DNA of 64,000 nucleotides from the NCBI GenBank assembly GCA_014155875.1, contig JACEFZ010018365.1, positions 515,501 to 579,500 of the forward strand. Reading direction: 5' to 3'. Position 1 is the first letter of the stretch, and each line of letters begins with the position of its first letter. This document shows positions 1 to 10,401 of this stretch, in pieces. The notes beneath the pieces are model-generated. The model saw only the letters and a program-made list of their open reading frames with translations, did no database searches and was not told the DNA's origin. Origin of the DNA: Cepaea nemoralis (taxonomy: Eukaryota; Mollusca; Gastropoda; Stylommatophora; Helicidae). The position numbers and the translations under genes are program-made.

Positions 1-865
1 GTGTGTATTAACCGATCATACCTGACCCTGTTATACGCATCCTCCAGGTCAAGAGCTACCGCCACTGTCTCCTGTTTATCCTGGAAGCCCTCGTAGACAT
101 CAAATGCAAAAGTTGCAGCATTGGCCCAGGAGCCCTTCCCAGGCCGGTAAATTCCGAGCCCATTGGGATGCAGATTACGACTTTCCAAATGTCGCTGGAG
201 CCTGCGTGCTACTATCTTTTCGAGGACTTTGACATATGTGTTTGAAGGGTTATGATTCGGTATCTAGTAAGTCTGGAGTGCTCCTTACCTGGCTATGGGA
301 ATGGGACCAGGTAGCTATGCGGCCAATCGTGGGGTATTTCCGCAGTATTGATGTTTAGGTTGAAATAAAGAGCCATCTTCTCCAAGTCCCCATCATTCAT
401 GTTACTCATATTTGCATACCTCACCCCATCCGGGCCTGGCGCTGTGTCTTTAGCCCACTTCAGTACACGTCTTATATCCTCCACCTTAATCTCACAGTCC
501 TCCTTCCTAGTGACCGATGAGAAGGCTTCTCTTACCATACCTCTAATATGTCTATCTTGCTGATCCGTCTGTGATAAAAAATCATTCAAGAAAAGCCTCC
601 CCTTTGTCCTGGTAGTTGTCATAGGTCGGTCGTTATCATCATAAACGGTGCCATGTGTACCAGGCATCGCCTGTCTCTTCATCTGCCGGTGAAGCCTCCA
701 GAATTTACCCAATGTCACATCCCCACCGACTTCATTGATAAACTGTTTCCACTTCATCCATTTTGCCTCTGCTGCCTGGTGTTTAAAATCCTGCACCTTT
801 ACTTTTTTAAAATAGCTTTCAGTCTCCTCCAATTCTGTGTCAACTGTATTGTTTGCTCTCTGCAC
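1..865 (-). pseudogene. LINE A reverse transcriptase fragment (Jockey/I-like), broken
   Basis: Reads on the minus strand from 865 toward 1. The N-terminal linker carries a GPDGVRY motif near 410-430, followed by HDWPHSYLVPFP near 300-330, typical of the fingers of APE-type LINE reverse transcriptases. Around 240-295 the frame breaks; the RT continues in another frame to the window edge with VLEKIVARRLQRHL and then the palm motif VALDLEDAYNRVRYDRL at about 10-60, where an aspartate occupies the motif A position. The YADD box would lie outside the window. Such proteins copy LINE RNA at nicked chromosomal DNA. The order fits the endonuclease remnant just to the right. Clade assignment to Jockey/I is my judgement from motif style. 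This copy cannot encode a working protein. Confidence 0.85.
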
Positions 866-930
866 CCTCTATCAATTCCTTATGGCCGCCCTCTTTTCCC
901 TCCATGAATTCTCCTACCTCTGATGCCTCA

Positions 931-2335
931 CTATGGTGGTTGGGTGAAGATTCTTCTTGTTGGTTTAGATCTTCCCTGTGATCTAAGGCGCCCCAAGAGC
1001 GAAGAGTGGTCGCAATCATAACTGAATGCCCTGCGGGCTCTTATAGCCCTGAATGTGCTGAACCTAGGTATCAGCACAGAACATAGGAGGTGGTAGCTTC
1101 CATGATCCCTATGGACACTCCATTGTATGTCTGAATGCCGCCTCTTGAGATACAAGTGCTAGGTCGATGACCGTGTCAGGGTCCCCCGGTCTCATTGCTA
1201 GCCTAGTGGATGTCCCATCGTTTAAACAGAAAACATCCGTCTCAAGCAAGGCCTCGGCAAGAGCAGTACCCTGTCTGTTCTCTCCCGAACTGTCCCACTA
1301 ATTGGCGCCGGCATTGAAGTTACCACATGTCAGATACCTGGTACCTGGGGTGTCCACTGAACCTTTCAGCCAGTCCCAATTCTCTCTGCTCACTCAAGAT
1401 TCCCCACTGACATAAATATTTATTAGGTTCCAGCTGTATCGTCCGATTTTTATCTGCTACCCTGCACCTCTTTACTTTCCTGACCCCACCCACTCATATC
1501 CAGTATCGCATGCTGTAAGCCAGTTGTTCTCAACCTTTTTTGGCCCGTGCACCCCTTCACCATATTTTAAGAACGTCATTTCCCCACCCCCCCCCCCCCC
1601 CCCCCCTTTTCGTATCTCCTACCTAATAATTTGGCCCGTGCCCCTCTTCACCATATTTTCAGAACGTCATTCTCCCCTTTCGTATTTCCTTACCTAAAAT
1701 CCCCGCCCCCGACCCTACACAGTATACGTAATGATGGAAGCTAAATTTAATAGCACATACTAAAACAAGTCTAGACGTCCACATAAAACATGATTTGTGG
1801 GTCTACTTACTTTATAAATTGAATTTTAAAAGGGTGAGACGGACAGAACCGTACAGTATGAAGGGAAAAACAATATCAAGTAATCGGTTCTTGTATTAAC
1901 GCGATCTTGAAATAATCTTAATTCCCCCATGAAAAACCAAAATTCCTCCCCTGGGGGGGGGGGGGGAATTCCCCAACGGTTGAGAACCACTGCTGTAAGC
2001 CATCCTTGAACACCAGAGCCTGGCCATGTCTTCCCTGCCCGGTTGGGTTAATGTAACACATATAGCCAGGGCACTTAAAAGAGTTTGTCTTCAGTTCTTG
2101 TAACTGAGAGGGAAGACCAGGAGAACTTTTAATCAGATAGCGGTGGGAACGATTAGTAGTATGACTCTTCGCTGGCTGTTGAACGAGGGTACGGAGCACG
2201 TATGGGAATATCCTGAGTGCAGTGATGTCGGTTCTTAACTCAATTCAACTCAACTCTTGTAACATCAGGACATCAAAATGGCAGATCAGTTTCTCCAATA
2301 TTGGTCCTCGTTGCTTTGCAAGAAATGTACAAGAC
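931..2335 (-). pseudogene. LINE A APE-type endonuclease, split by a MITE
   Basis: Minus strand, read from about 2335 down to 931. The N-terminal part gives LAKQRGPILEKL and DVLMLQEL near 2230-2330, then CPGYMCYINPTGQGRHGQAL near 2020-2090. Beyond the MITE it resumes with INIYVSGES near 1400-1440. Next come GNFNAGAN, a stop and WDSSGENRQGTALAEAL near 1240-1320, then IDLALVSQEAAFRH near 1130-1170. The series matches the apurinic-endonuclease domain of LINEs (the GDFNA and WDS blocks). At least two in-frame stops and one frameshift are visible. The frame around the MITE target site is continuous once the MITE and one duplicated 8-mer are ignored, so the LINE was there first. It belongs with the RT fragment at 1-865. 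Confidence 0.8.
1521..1992. mobile_element. Non-autonomous hAT-type element (MITE) with 8-bp TSD
   Basis: The left end is CAGTTGTTCTCAACC and the right end GGTTGAGAACCACTG, a 15-bp terminal inverted repeat with one mismatch, of the CAGTGGTTCTCAACC kind common in animal hAT elements. The 8-mer CTGTAAGC occurs directly outside both ends (1513-1520 and 1993-2000), the length diagnostic of hAT insertion. The 472-bp interior has no coding potential. It holds an internal partial repeat (GCCCGTGC...CTTCACCATATTTT at about 1543 and 1633), a C run at 1588-1606 and a G run near 1955-1966. It lies within the LINE A endonuclease. Confidence 0.9.
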
Positions 2336-2489
2336 TCTTTCTTCACATTGGGCATATGGAGCTAGCCCCATATTTGTATACAACAATCGGCACTCGAGGG
2401 CTGATGTCAGTATCATGACGGTCGCCTTTCACTTCCATAAATATTTGCTGGTATCCGTTTTATGCTGGGCCATCTTTCAAAGTAAGCCC

Positions 2490-2560
2490 TGATGAGAATT
2501 CGAACCCAGGACCACCAGCCAGCAAGCTTGCCTGCTCAGCCCTCAGAGCCACCATGGCTT
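2490..2560 (-). mobile_element. tRNA-derived SINE head
   Basis: Read on the minus strand, TGGCTCTGAGGG (2540-2551) matches the RNA polymerase III A box at 10 of 12 positions, and GGTTCGAATTC (2496-2506) matches the B box at 10 of 11. The spacing is that of a tRNA. The segment cannot form a complete tRNA that I can verify, so I call it a SINE promoter head. The body and tail are not delimited. Confidence 0.55.
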
Positions 2561-2696
2561 CCACAAGGTGACATAGTTAATATGAATTGTGTAAGACACC
2601 TGCTTGGTGTAATTGTTGATGCTGCTGTCAGGGTAGTTTTGTATGCACAACAGTTTATATGAATAACTAGATATACAACCCAGAATGGGGTCAATA

Positions 2697-2966
2697 GATT
2701 GCCTCTTACTTGTGACGGTGCAAGAAACCTGACAACAGGTAGATTGCCTCTTTCTTGTGGCGGTGTAAGAAACATGACAACAGGTAGATTGCCTCTTTCT
2801 TGTGGCGGTGTAAGAAACATGACAACAGGTAGATTGCCTCTTTCTTGTGGCGGTGTAAGAAACATGACAACAGGTAGATTGCCTCTTTCTTGTGGTGGTG
2901 TAAGAAACCCGAGAACATGTAGATTGTCTCTTTCTTGTGGCGGTGAATGAAACCCAACAACAGGTC
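2697..2966. repeat. 45-bp minisatellite, 6 units
   Basis: Units start at 2697, 2742, 2787, 2832, 2877 and 2922. Each begins GATTGCCTCTTTCTTGTGGC or a close variant and ends with ACAACAGGTA. The inner three units are nearly identical and the outer ones diverged, as expected for an array homogenised from the middle. The length is a multiple of three, so several frames stay open; these are not genes. Confidence 0.95.
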
Positions 2967-3214
2967 ATAGAAATACATTTGGCAGGCTGTGATTTGTATA
3001 TCCCTAGGTGTTCACTTAAACATTGGGTACCAGTGGTAGATCAATGACGTCATTCGCATCTTCTGGTGTCAGTACGAGGACATTTAAACAGAACACCGCT
3101 GAGCGACAGCATCTCCCTGGATATTGTCATTGTCATTTAGTCGTTATTGTGATGAAACATTGACATCTTCTACTGTTAGCCACCTGTTAACACACCCCTC
3201 ACATGTATATTTGA

Positions 3215-3295
3215 TGAGGGAAGCAATGGCTGATGGCTAGAATACCCAACGTCTAATATCGTGGGACCCAGGTTCTAATCCCCGGTAAGACCAGG
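3215..3295 (+). mobile_element. Possible tRNA-derived SINE head
   Basis: TGGCTGATGGCT (3227-3238) resembles an A box and GGTTCTAATCC (3271-3281) matches the B box consensus except at one position. A variable region and a C run (about 3376-3391) follow before the 70-bp satellite. The ends are not defined and no TSD was found. Confidence 0.4.
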
Positions 3296-3484
3296 ATGTG
3301 TATCCCTTAGAGGTAAAATCAACATGCTCTGACAATTGCTTGAGCAAATAGCTGTTTCCTCAGATCTTCACAAATACCCCCCCCCCCCCACCTCCCCAGA
3401 CATAGATAACCCCTGGAACAAATCCTGCAACAAAATTATACATGAAGGTCACCCGGTAGCTTTCTTCTCTACGTCAGCCGTAGT

Positions 3485-6400
3485 GTATAGATACATTAAA
3501 TATCGATTGTCTTATCCTGTAGCTGAACTCCTGCCTCTTGTAGCTCTAACCCAGATATAGATACATTAAATATCGATTGTCTTATCCTGTAGCTGAACTC
3601 CTGCCTCTTGTAGTTCTAACCCAGATATAGACACATTAAATATCGATTGTCTTATCCTGTAGCTGAACTCCTGCCTCTTGTAGTTCTAACCCAGATATAG
3701 ATACATTAAATATCGATTGTCTTATCCTGTAGGTGAACTCCTGCCTCTTGTAGTTCTAACCCAGAAGTAGACACATTAAATATCGATTGTCTTATCCTGT
3801 AGCTGAACTCCTGCCTCTTGTAGTTCTAACCCAGATATAGATACATTAAATATCGATTGTCTTATCCTGTAGGTGAACTCCTGCCTCTTGTAGTTCTAAC
3901 CCAGATATAGATAAATTAAAGATCGATTGTCTTATCCTGTAGGTGAACTCCTGCCTCTTGTAGTTCTAACCCAGAAGTAGACACATTAAATATCGATTGT
4001 CTTATCCTGTAGCTGAACTCCTGTCTCTTGTAGTTCTAACCCAGATATAGATACATTAAATATCGATTGTCTTATCTTGTAGCTGAACTCCTGCCTCTTG
4101 TAGTTCTAACCCAGATATAGATAAATTAAAGATCGATTGTCTTATCCTGTAGGTGAACTCCTGCCTCTTGTAGTTCTAACCCAGAAGTAGACACATTAAA
4201 TATCGATTGTCTTATCCTGTAGCTGAACTCCTGTCTCTTGTAGTTCTAACCCAGATATAGATACATTACAGTTTGATTGTCTTATCCTGTAGCTGAACTC
4301 CTGTCTCTTGTAGTTCTAACCCAGATATAGATACATTACAGATCGATTGTCTTATCCTGTAGCTGAACTCCTGCCTCTTGTAGTTCAAACCCAGATATAG
4401 ATACATTAAATATCGATTGTCTTATCCTGTAGCTGAACTCCTGCCTCTTGTAGTTCTAACCCAGAAGTAGACACATTAAATATCGATTGTCTTATCCTGT
4501 AGCTGAACTCCTGTATCTTGTAGGTCTAACCCAGATATAGATACATTACAGATCGATTGTCTTATCCTGTAGCTGAACTCCTGTCTCTTGTAGTTCTAAC
4601 CCAGATATAGATACATTACAGATCGATTGTCTTATCCTGTAGCTGAACTCCTGTCTCTTGTAGTTCTAACCCAGATATAGATACATTAAATATCGATTGT
4701 CTTATCCTGTAGCTGAACTCCTGCCTCTTGTAGTTCTAACCAAGATATAGATACATTAAATATCGATTGTCTTATCCTGTAGGTGAACTCCTGCCTCTTG
4801 TAGTTCTAACCCAGATATAGATACATAAAATATCGATTGTCTTATCCTGTAGCTGAACTCATGCCTCTTGTAGTTCTAACCCAGGTATAAATACATTAAA
4901 TATCGATTGTCTTATCCTGTAGCTGAACTCCTGTCTTTTGTAGCTCTAACCCAGATATAGACACATTAAATATCGATTGTCTTATCCTGTAGCTGAACTC
5001 CTGTCTCTTGTAGTTCTAACCCAGATATAGATACATTAAATATCGATTGTCTTATCCTGTAGGTGAACTCCTGCCTCTTGTAGTTCTAACCCAGAAGTAG
5101 ACACATTAAATATCGATTGTCTTATCCTGTAGCTGAACTCCTGTCTCTTGTAGGTCTAACCCAGATATAGATACATTACAGATCGATTGTCTTATCCTGT
5201 AGCTGAACTCCTGTCTCTTGTAGTTCTAACCCAGATATAGATACATTACAGATCGATTGTCTTATCCTGTAGCTGAACTCCTGTCTCTTGTAGTTCTAAC
5301 CCAGATATAGATACATTAAATATCGATTGTCTTATCATGTAGCTGAACTCCTGCCTCTTATAGTTCTAACCAAGATATAGATACATTAAATATCGATTGT
5401 CTTATCCTGTAGGTGAACTCCTGCCTCTTTTAGTTCTAACCAAGATATAGATATATTAAATATCGATTGTCTTATCCTGTAGCTGAACTCCTGCCTCTTG
5501 TAGTTCTAACCCAGATATAGATACATAAAATATCGATTGTCTTATCCTGTAGCTGAACTCATGCCTCTTGTAGTTCTAACCCAGGTATAAATACATTAAA
5601 TATCGATTGTCTTATCCTGTAGCTGAACTCCTATCTTTTGTAGCTCTAACCCAGATATAGACACATTAAATATCGATTGTCTTATCCTGTAGCTGAACTC
5701 CTGTCTCTTGTAGTTCTAACCCAGATATAAATACATTAAATATCGATTGTCTTATCCTGTAGCTGAACTCCTGTCTCTTGTAGTTCTAACCCAGATATAG
5801 ATACATTAAATATCGATTGTCTTACTTTTATAGCTGAACTCCTACCTCTTGTAGCTCTAACCCAGATATAGATACATTAAATATCGATTGTCTTATCCTG
5901 TAGCTGAACTCCTGCCTCTTGTAGTTCTAACCCAGATATAGATACATTAAATATCGATTGTCTTACTTATATAGCTGAACTCCTGCCTCTTGTAGTTCTA
6001 ACCCAGATATAGATACATTAAATATCGATTGTCTTATCCTGTAGCTGAACTCCTGCCTCTTGTAGTTCTAACCCAGATATAGATACATTAAATATCGATT
6101 GTCTTATCCTGTAGCTGAACTCCTGTCTCTTGTAGTTCTAACCCAGATATAGATACATTAAATATCGATTGTCTTATCCTGTAGGTGAACTCCTGCCTCT
6201 TGTAGTTCTAACCCAGAAGTAGACACATTAAATATCGATTGTCTTATCCTGTAGCTGAACTCCTGTCTCTTGTAGGTCTAACCCAGATATAGATACATTA
6301 CAGATCGATTGTCTTATCCTGTAGCTGAACTCCTGTCTCTTGTAGTTCTAACCCAGATATAGATACATTACAGATCGATTGTCTTATCATGTAGCTGAAC

Positions 6401-7060
6401 TCCTGCCTCTTGTAGTTCTAACCAAGATATAGATACATTAAATATCGATTGTCTTATCCTGTAGGTGAACTCCTGCCTCTTTTAGTTCTAACCAAGATAT
6501 AGATATATTAAATATCGATTGTCTTATCCTGTAGCTGAACTCCTGCCTCTTGTAGTTCTAACCCAGATATAGATACATAAAATATCGATTGTCTTATCCT
6601 GTAGCTGAACTCATGCCTCTTGTAGTTCTAACCCAGGTATAAATACATTAAATATCGATTGTCTTATCCTGTAGCTGAACTCCTATCTTTTGTAGCTCTA
6701 ACCCAGATATAGACACATTAAATATCGATTGTCTTATCCTGTACCTGAACTCCTGTCTCTTGTAGTTCTAACCCAGATATAAATACATTAAATATCGATT
6801 GTCTTATCCTGTAGCTGAACTCCTGTCTCTTGTAGTTCTAACCCAGATATAGATACATTAAATATCGATTGTCTTACTTTTATAGCTGAACTCCTACCTC
6901 TTGTAGTTCTAACCCAGATATAGATACATTAAATATCGATTGTCTTATCATGTAGCTGAACTCCTGCCTCTTGTAGTTCTAACCAAGATATAGATACATT
7001 AAATATCGATTGTCTTATGCTGTAACTGAACTCCTGCCTCTTGTAGTTCTAACCCAGATA
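3485..7060. repeat. 70-bp satellite, about 51 units
   Basis: The period is 70 bp. Each unit contains AGATATAGATACATTAAATA, then ATCGATTGTCTTATCCTGTA, then GCTGAACTCCTGCCTCTTGT. Variants recur in blocks: CCAGAAGTAGACAC, TTACAGATCG, and CCAGGTATAA at 4881, 5581 and 6633. Units near 5825, 5960 and 6877 carry CTTACTT in place of CTTATCC. The array is interrupted at 7061 by an RTE LINE and resumes for just over one unit at 10314. Confidence 0.97.
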
Positions 7061-7069
7061 TCATCATCA

Positions 7070-8674
7070 TCAAGTGCCGTGCCGGCTGGCGTAGGCGTTC
7101 ATGGCTCTCCACAGATCTCGGTCTTTGGTGTTCTGGATCAACTCTGCTGATGATATTCCTCCATGCCACCGTCTCAGTCCGTCCAGCATCATTTCTCTTG
7201 GTCTGCCTCTGCCTCTCTTCCCCTCGATCTTTCCAGCTGTCACGATGTTCTCCAATGCCTCTCTTCTCATCACATGACCAAAGAAAGATGTTTGTCTCTT
7301 TCTTATTGTTGTATATAGTGTTCTAGTTTCATTAGCCTCTTTCAGGCAATCGTTGTTAGTTATTCTGGCAGTCCAAGGAATTCGCAACATTCGTCTTAAA
7401 AACCACATCTCTGTTGCTTCTAAGTTCTTCCTAATTTGTTCATTTACATTCCAAGATTCACTGCCATACAGCAAAACTGGTTCTATATAGCATTTTAGTA
7501 CTCTCTTTCTTACATTCATTGATAGCGACTTATTGCATAAGATACTCTTCATTTTCTGAAATGCTGTCTTTGCCTGCCCTATTCTGCTCTTAATCTCTTT
7601 TGTACATCTTCCATCTGATGTTATAAGTGCCCCTAGGTATTTAAAATTATCCACTTGGTTGAGAATTTCCCCTTCTATTTCTATGTCACATTTTGGCGTC
7701 CCCATTTTCTTTGATATCACCATTGTTACTGTTTTCTTGATATTCAAGGACAGTCCTTTCTGTGCACTCTCTGTTACTACACTGTCCAACAATTGTTGTA
7801 GGTCTGTTGCATTATCCGCTACCAATACTGTGTCATCTGCATAGCGTATATTGTTTATATTATATCCTCCGATTAGTATTCCTGGCTTCTCTTTGATCTC
7901 TCTCATTATTACTTCGCTATACAGGGAGAAGAGATCGGGTGACAAGACACACCCCTGTCGTACTCCTAGCTTTATCTGTTCGTAACTACCCTCTTTATTT
8001 CCCATTTTAATTGCTGCTACTTGGTTCCAGTATATATTCTTTATTATTCTTAAATCTTTCCCATCAATGTTGATATCTTCCAACATTTTAATCAGCTCAT
8101 CATGTTTTACTTTATCAAATGCCTTAGTATAATCTATGAAGCATAAATATATGTCTCTTTGTTTCTCTATTGATCTTTCTATTAGTGTTCGTAATATATA
8201 TATTGCATTGTTTGTACCCTTTCCTTCCATAAAACCATACTGTTCTTCACTAATTTCCATTTTTATTTTCTTTCTTGTTCTTCTCATTATAATTCTGAGT
8301 AGAAGCTTAGTGACATGGTTTATGAGGTTAATTGTACGAAAATCTTCACAATCAATTGCTCCTGGTCTTTTTGGTATAGCTATAAATACAGATTTCAGCA
8401 TATCACTGGGTAAATATCCACTACTGTAAATATCATTCAACATTTTGGTTAATATATCTACTCCAAATTCTCCCAACACTTCTAATTCTTCTATTGTGAT
8501 TTCATCTGGCCCAGCTGTTTTTCCTTTCTTCATATGTTTCATAGCATCAGCGACTTCTTCTTTTAGAATAGGTGGGCCTTCTAAGTTACTTTCTTCTGTT
8601 AATTCTTCCCTTTCTCCATTATATAATTCTCTTATATACTCATTCCACCTCTTCATTATAGCACCTTCCTCCAA
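7070..8674 (-). pseudogene. RTE LINE reverse transcriptase domain
   Basis: An uninterrupted 534-codon stretch carries the RT of the RTE element above. Visible in order: GKTAGPDEITIEEL in the fingers, DFRTINLINHVTKLLLRII, the palm motif CFIDYTKAFDKVKHDEL, GVRQGCVLSPDLFSLY, the catalytic box RYADDTVLVA near 7820-7850, then NFKYLGALITSDGRCTKEI and a long C-terminal thumb ending AYASRHGT just before the tail. The motifs match BovB/CFDP2-type RTE proteins. The natural protein would start in the endonuclease upstream; this stretch begins only because of an in-frame TAA near 8697. Catalytic residues look intact, so the copy is young, yet it cannot make a full protein in one piece. Confidence 0.88.
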
Positions 8675-9870
8675 TAAAGTCTGTCCTGTTTATGATTTCA
8701 AACACCCTGTATTTATTCTTATTTTTCTTCCTGTGAGCTCGCTGATTTGTCTGTACATACGTTTTTGATCTTTAATGGAATTTAATTCAATTTTTCTGCA
8801 TTGCTCATTTCACCAACTTTCTTTTGCCTTCACACATTTATCTCTTATTTCTTTATTTATCTTAGCATACTCTTGTTTGTCATTTTTATTCTGTTTCCTT
8901 TTGTCCATCAACCTTAAGATTTCTTCATTCATCCATTTTTTCTTAGCTTTTTGGCTTCTCTCCGGTAATATTTCTTTGCTAGTTTGATGAATGGAGTCCC
9001 TTAACATTTCCCATTGTTCATCTATAGTCTGTATTTTAGCTATTGCATTGTACCTATTTTTCACAGTCACTCTGTATTGTTCTTGAATTTCTTTATCTAC
9101 TTTCAGAACCTCTTTATTAAGTCTCAAGTTTTTAACCATTTTTTCCCCTCTCTTTAAGCTTACTTTTATTTGTCCACATAGTGGTACATGATCACTGTTA
9201 CCGTCAGCACCAGGCATTGTCTTTACATTAATTAATGCATTTCTAAATCTTTTATTAATAAGTATGTAGTCAATTTGGTTGCGTATTTTCATATCAGGGC
9301 TTTTCCATGTGTATAGTCGTCTTTTATGTTGTTTAAACCATGTGTTTACAATTATCATATCATTAATATTTGCCCATTCTATTAGTTTCTCTCCTCTTTC
9401 ATTTCTTGTACCTAAACCGTAATTCCCCACTATATCCTCTATTTTTCCCTTTCCTACTTTTGCATTAAAATCCCCCAATATTATTTTTATTTCTTGTGAT
9501 CCAATTTGGGCTATTGCCATTTCAACTTCTTCGTAAAAGTTTTGTATATCTTCATCACTACTGTTTGTTGTTGGTGCATATACTTGTATAATATTTATAT
9601 CTATTGGTTTGCCTTTGATTTTGACCATTATAACTCTATCTGAAATGCACCAGTATCCAGTCATAGATTTGGCTGTATTTTCATCAAATATTATTCCTAC
9701 ACCTTTTTCATGTGTGTCCCCTCCAGAATAAATTATTGTGTGTTTGTCGGTTATAATTTTGCCAGATCCCTTCCATCTCATCTCACTATATTCATTTTCA
9801 TGTTTTCCATGTCTCTTAGAACATTGTTTAACTTTCCTAGCTCATTTAATGTCCTAACATTCCACGTTCC
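8675..9870 (-). pseudogene. RTE LINE APE endonuclease domain and linker
   Basis: The endonuclease begins with GTWNVRTLNELGKL near 9830-9870. A short frameshifting deletion near 9780 removes the region where the family carries its conserved glutamate before the MRWKGSGK block. It then reads on with INIIQVYAPTTNSSDED, the metal-binding block ILGDFNAKVG near 9450-9490, RLYTWKSPDMKIRNQIDYIL, and the terminal GADGNSDHVPL. The linker to RT follows in the same frame but is cut by TGA near 8807 and TAA near 8697. Apart from these breaks the domain order and spacing are normal for RTE proteins, whose endonuclease nicks target DNA to prime reverse transcription. Confidence 0.85.
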
Positions 9871-10313
9871 ATACTCTAAATTTATTTAGTTTAGTTATTG
9901 TTTTAGTTTTGCCATCAGTAGCGGATGACGGTCTGGTGTCACCTGTGGCTCATGACTGTCCCTACCGGACGAGGATGTCCTAAGACAGCCATTAACGTCG
10001 TTCACTATTTCTGAAATGTGTGTCGCCATGAAATCTTGGGAAGATAATGTGGTGGTTTCCCCTTGCCTTCCACATTCACACGGTGGTCTTTTATCTCTGC
10101 CTTTGACAGCCATTTCCGACTGTCAGGACAAGTGAGTGCCCTGCTCTGCTCAGCTGCAGAGTTGTCCACTTATTCCGGTGGATACTCGGTCCCCAGAGCT
10201 GTGTTAGCCACACCGTGGTGTGTTTCCATCCTCTACCGCGTGGAGGTGCAGTTGGGATTTTCCCTTCCTAAAGTTATGGTCTATGACCAAAACTCTCCAG
10301 TACTTTTTAGAGG

Positions 10314-10401
10314 ACCCAGATATAGATACATTAAATATCGATTCTCTTATCCTGTAGCTGAACTCCTGCCTCTTGTAGCTCTAACCCAGATATAGATACA
10401 A
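10314..10401. repeat. 70-bp satellite, right-hand remainder
   Basis: One full unit and part of a second resume exactly where the satellite was cut by the RTE element. It then passes without spacer from GATATAGATACA into the A/C-only satellite. Confidence 0.93.

Larger units (their letters stand above)
7061..10313 (-). mobile_element. Nearly full-length RTE (BovB/CFDP2-like) LINE in satellite DNA
   Basis: A 3,253-bp minus-strand element with endonuclease, reverse transcriptase, a short 3' end and a (TGA)n tail at 7061-7072. It is flanked by the 9-bp direct repeat ACCCAGATA (7052-7060 and 10314-10322). The 70-bp satellite continues in register across the insertion. Size, domain order and microsatellite tail are those of the RTE clade. 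A possible 5' leader occupies 9871-10313 and includes a short open stretch at 9895-10113 of unknown significance. The coding region carries two stops and one frameshift, described in the domain entries. Confidence 0.9.

Noticed and set aside
2490..2560. Possible functional tRNA gene
   Set aside because: Only the A and B boxes are convincing; I could not form the acceptor and anticodon stems, so a SINE head is more likely.
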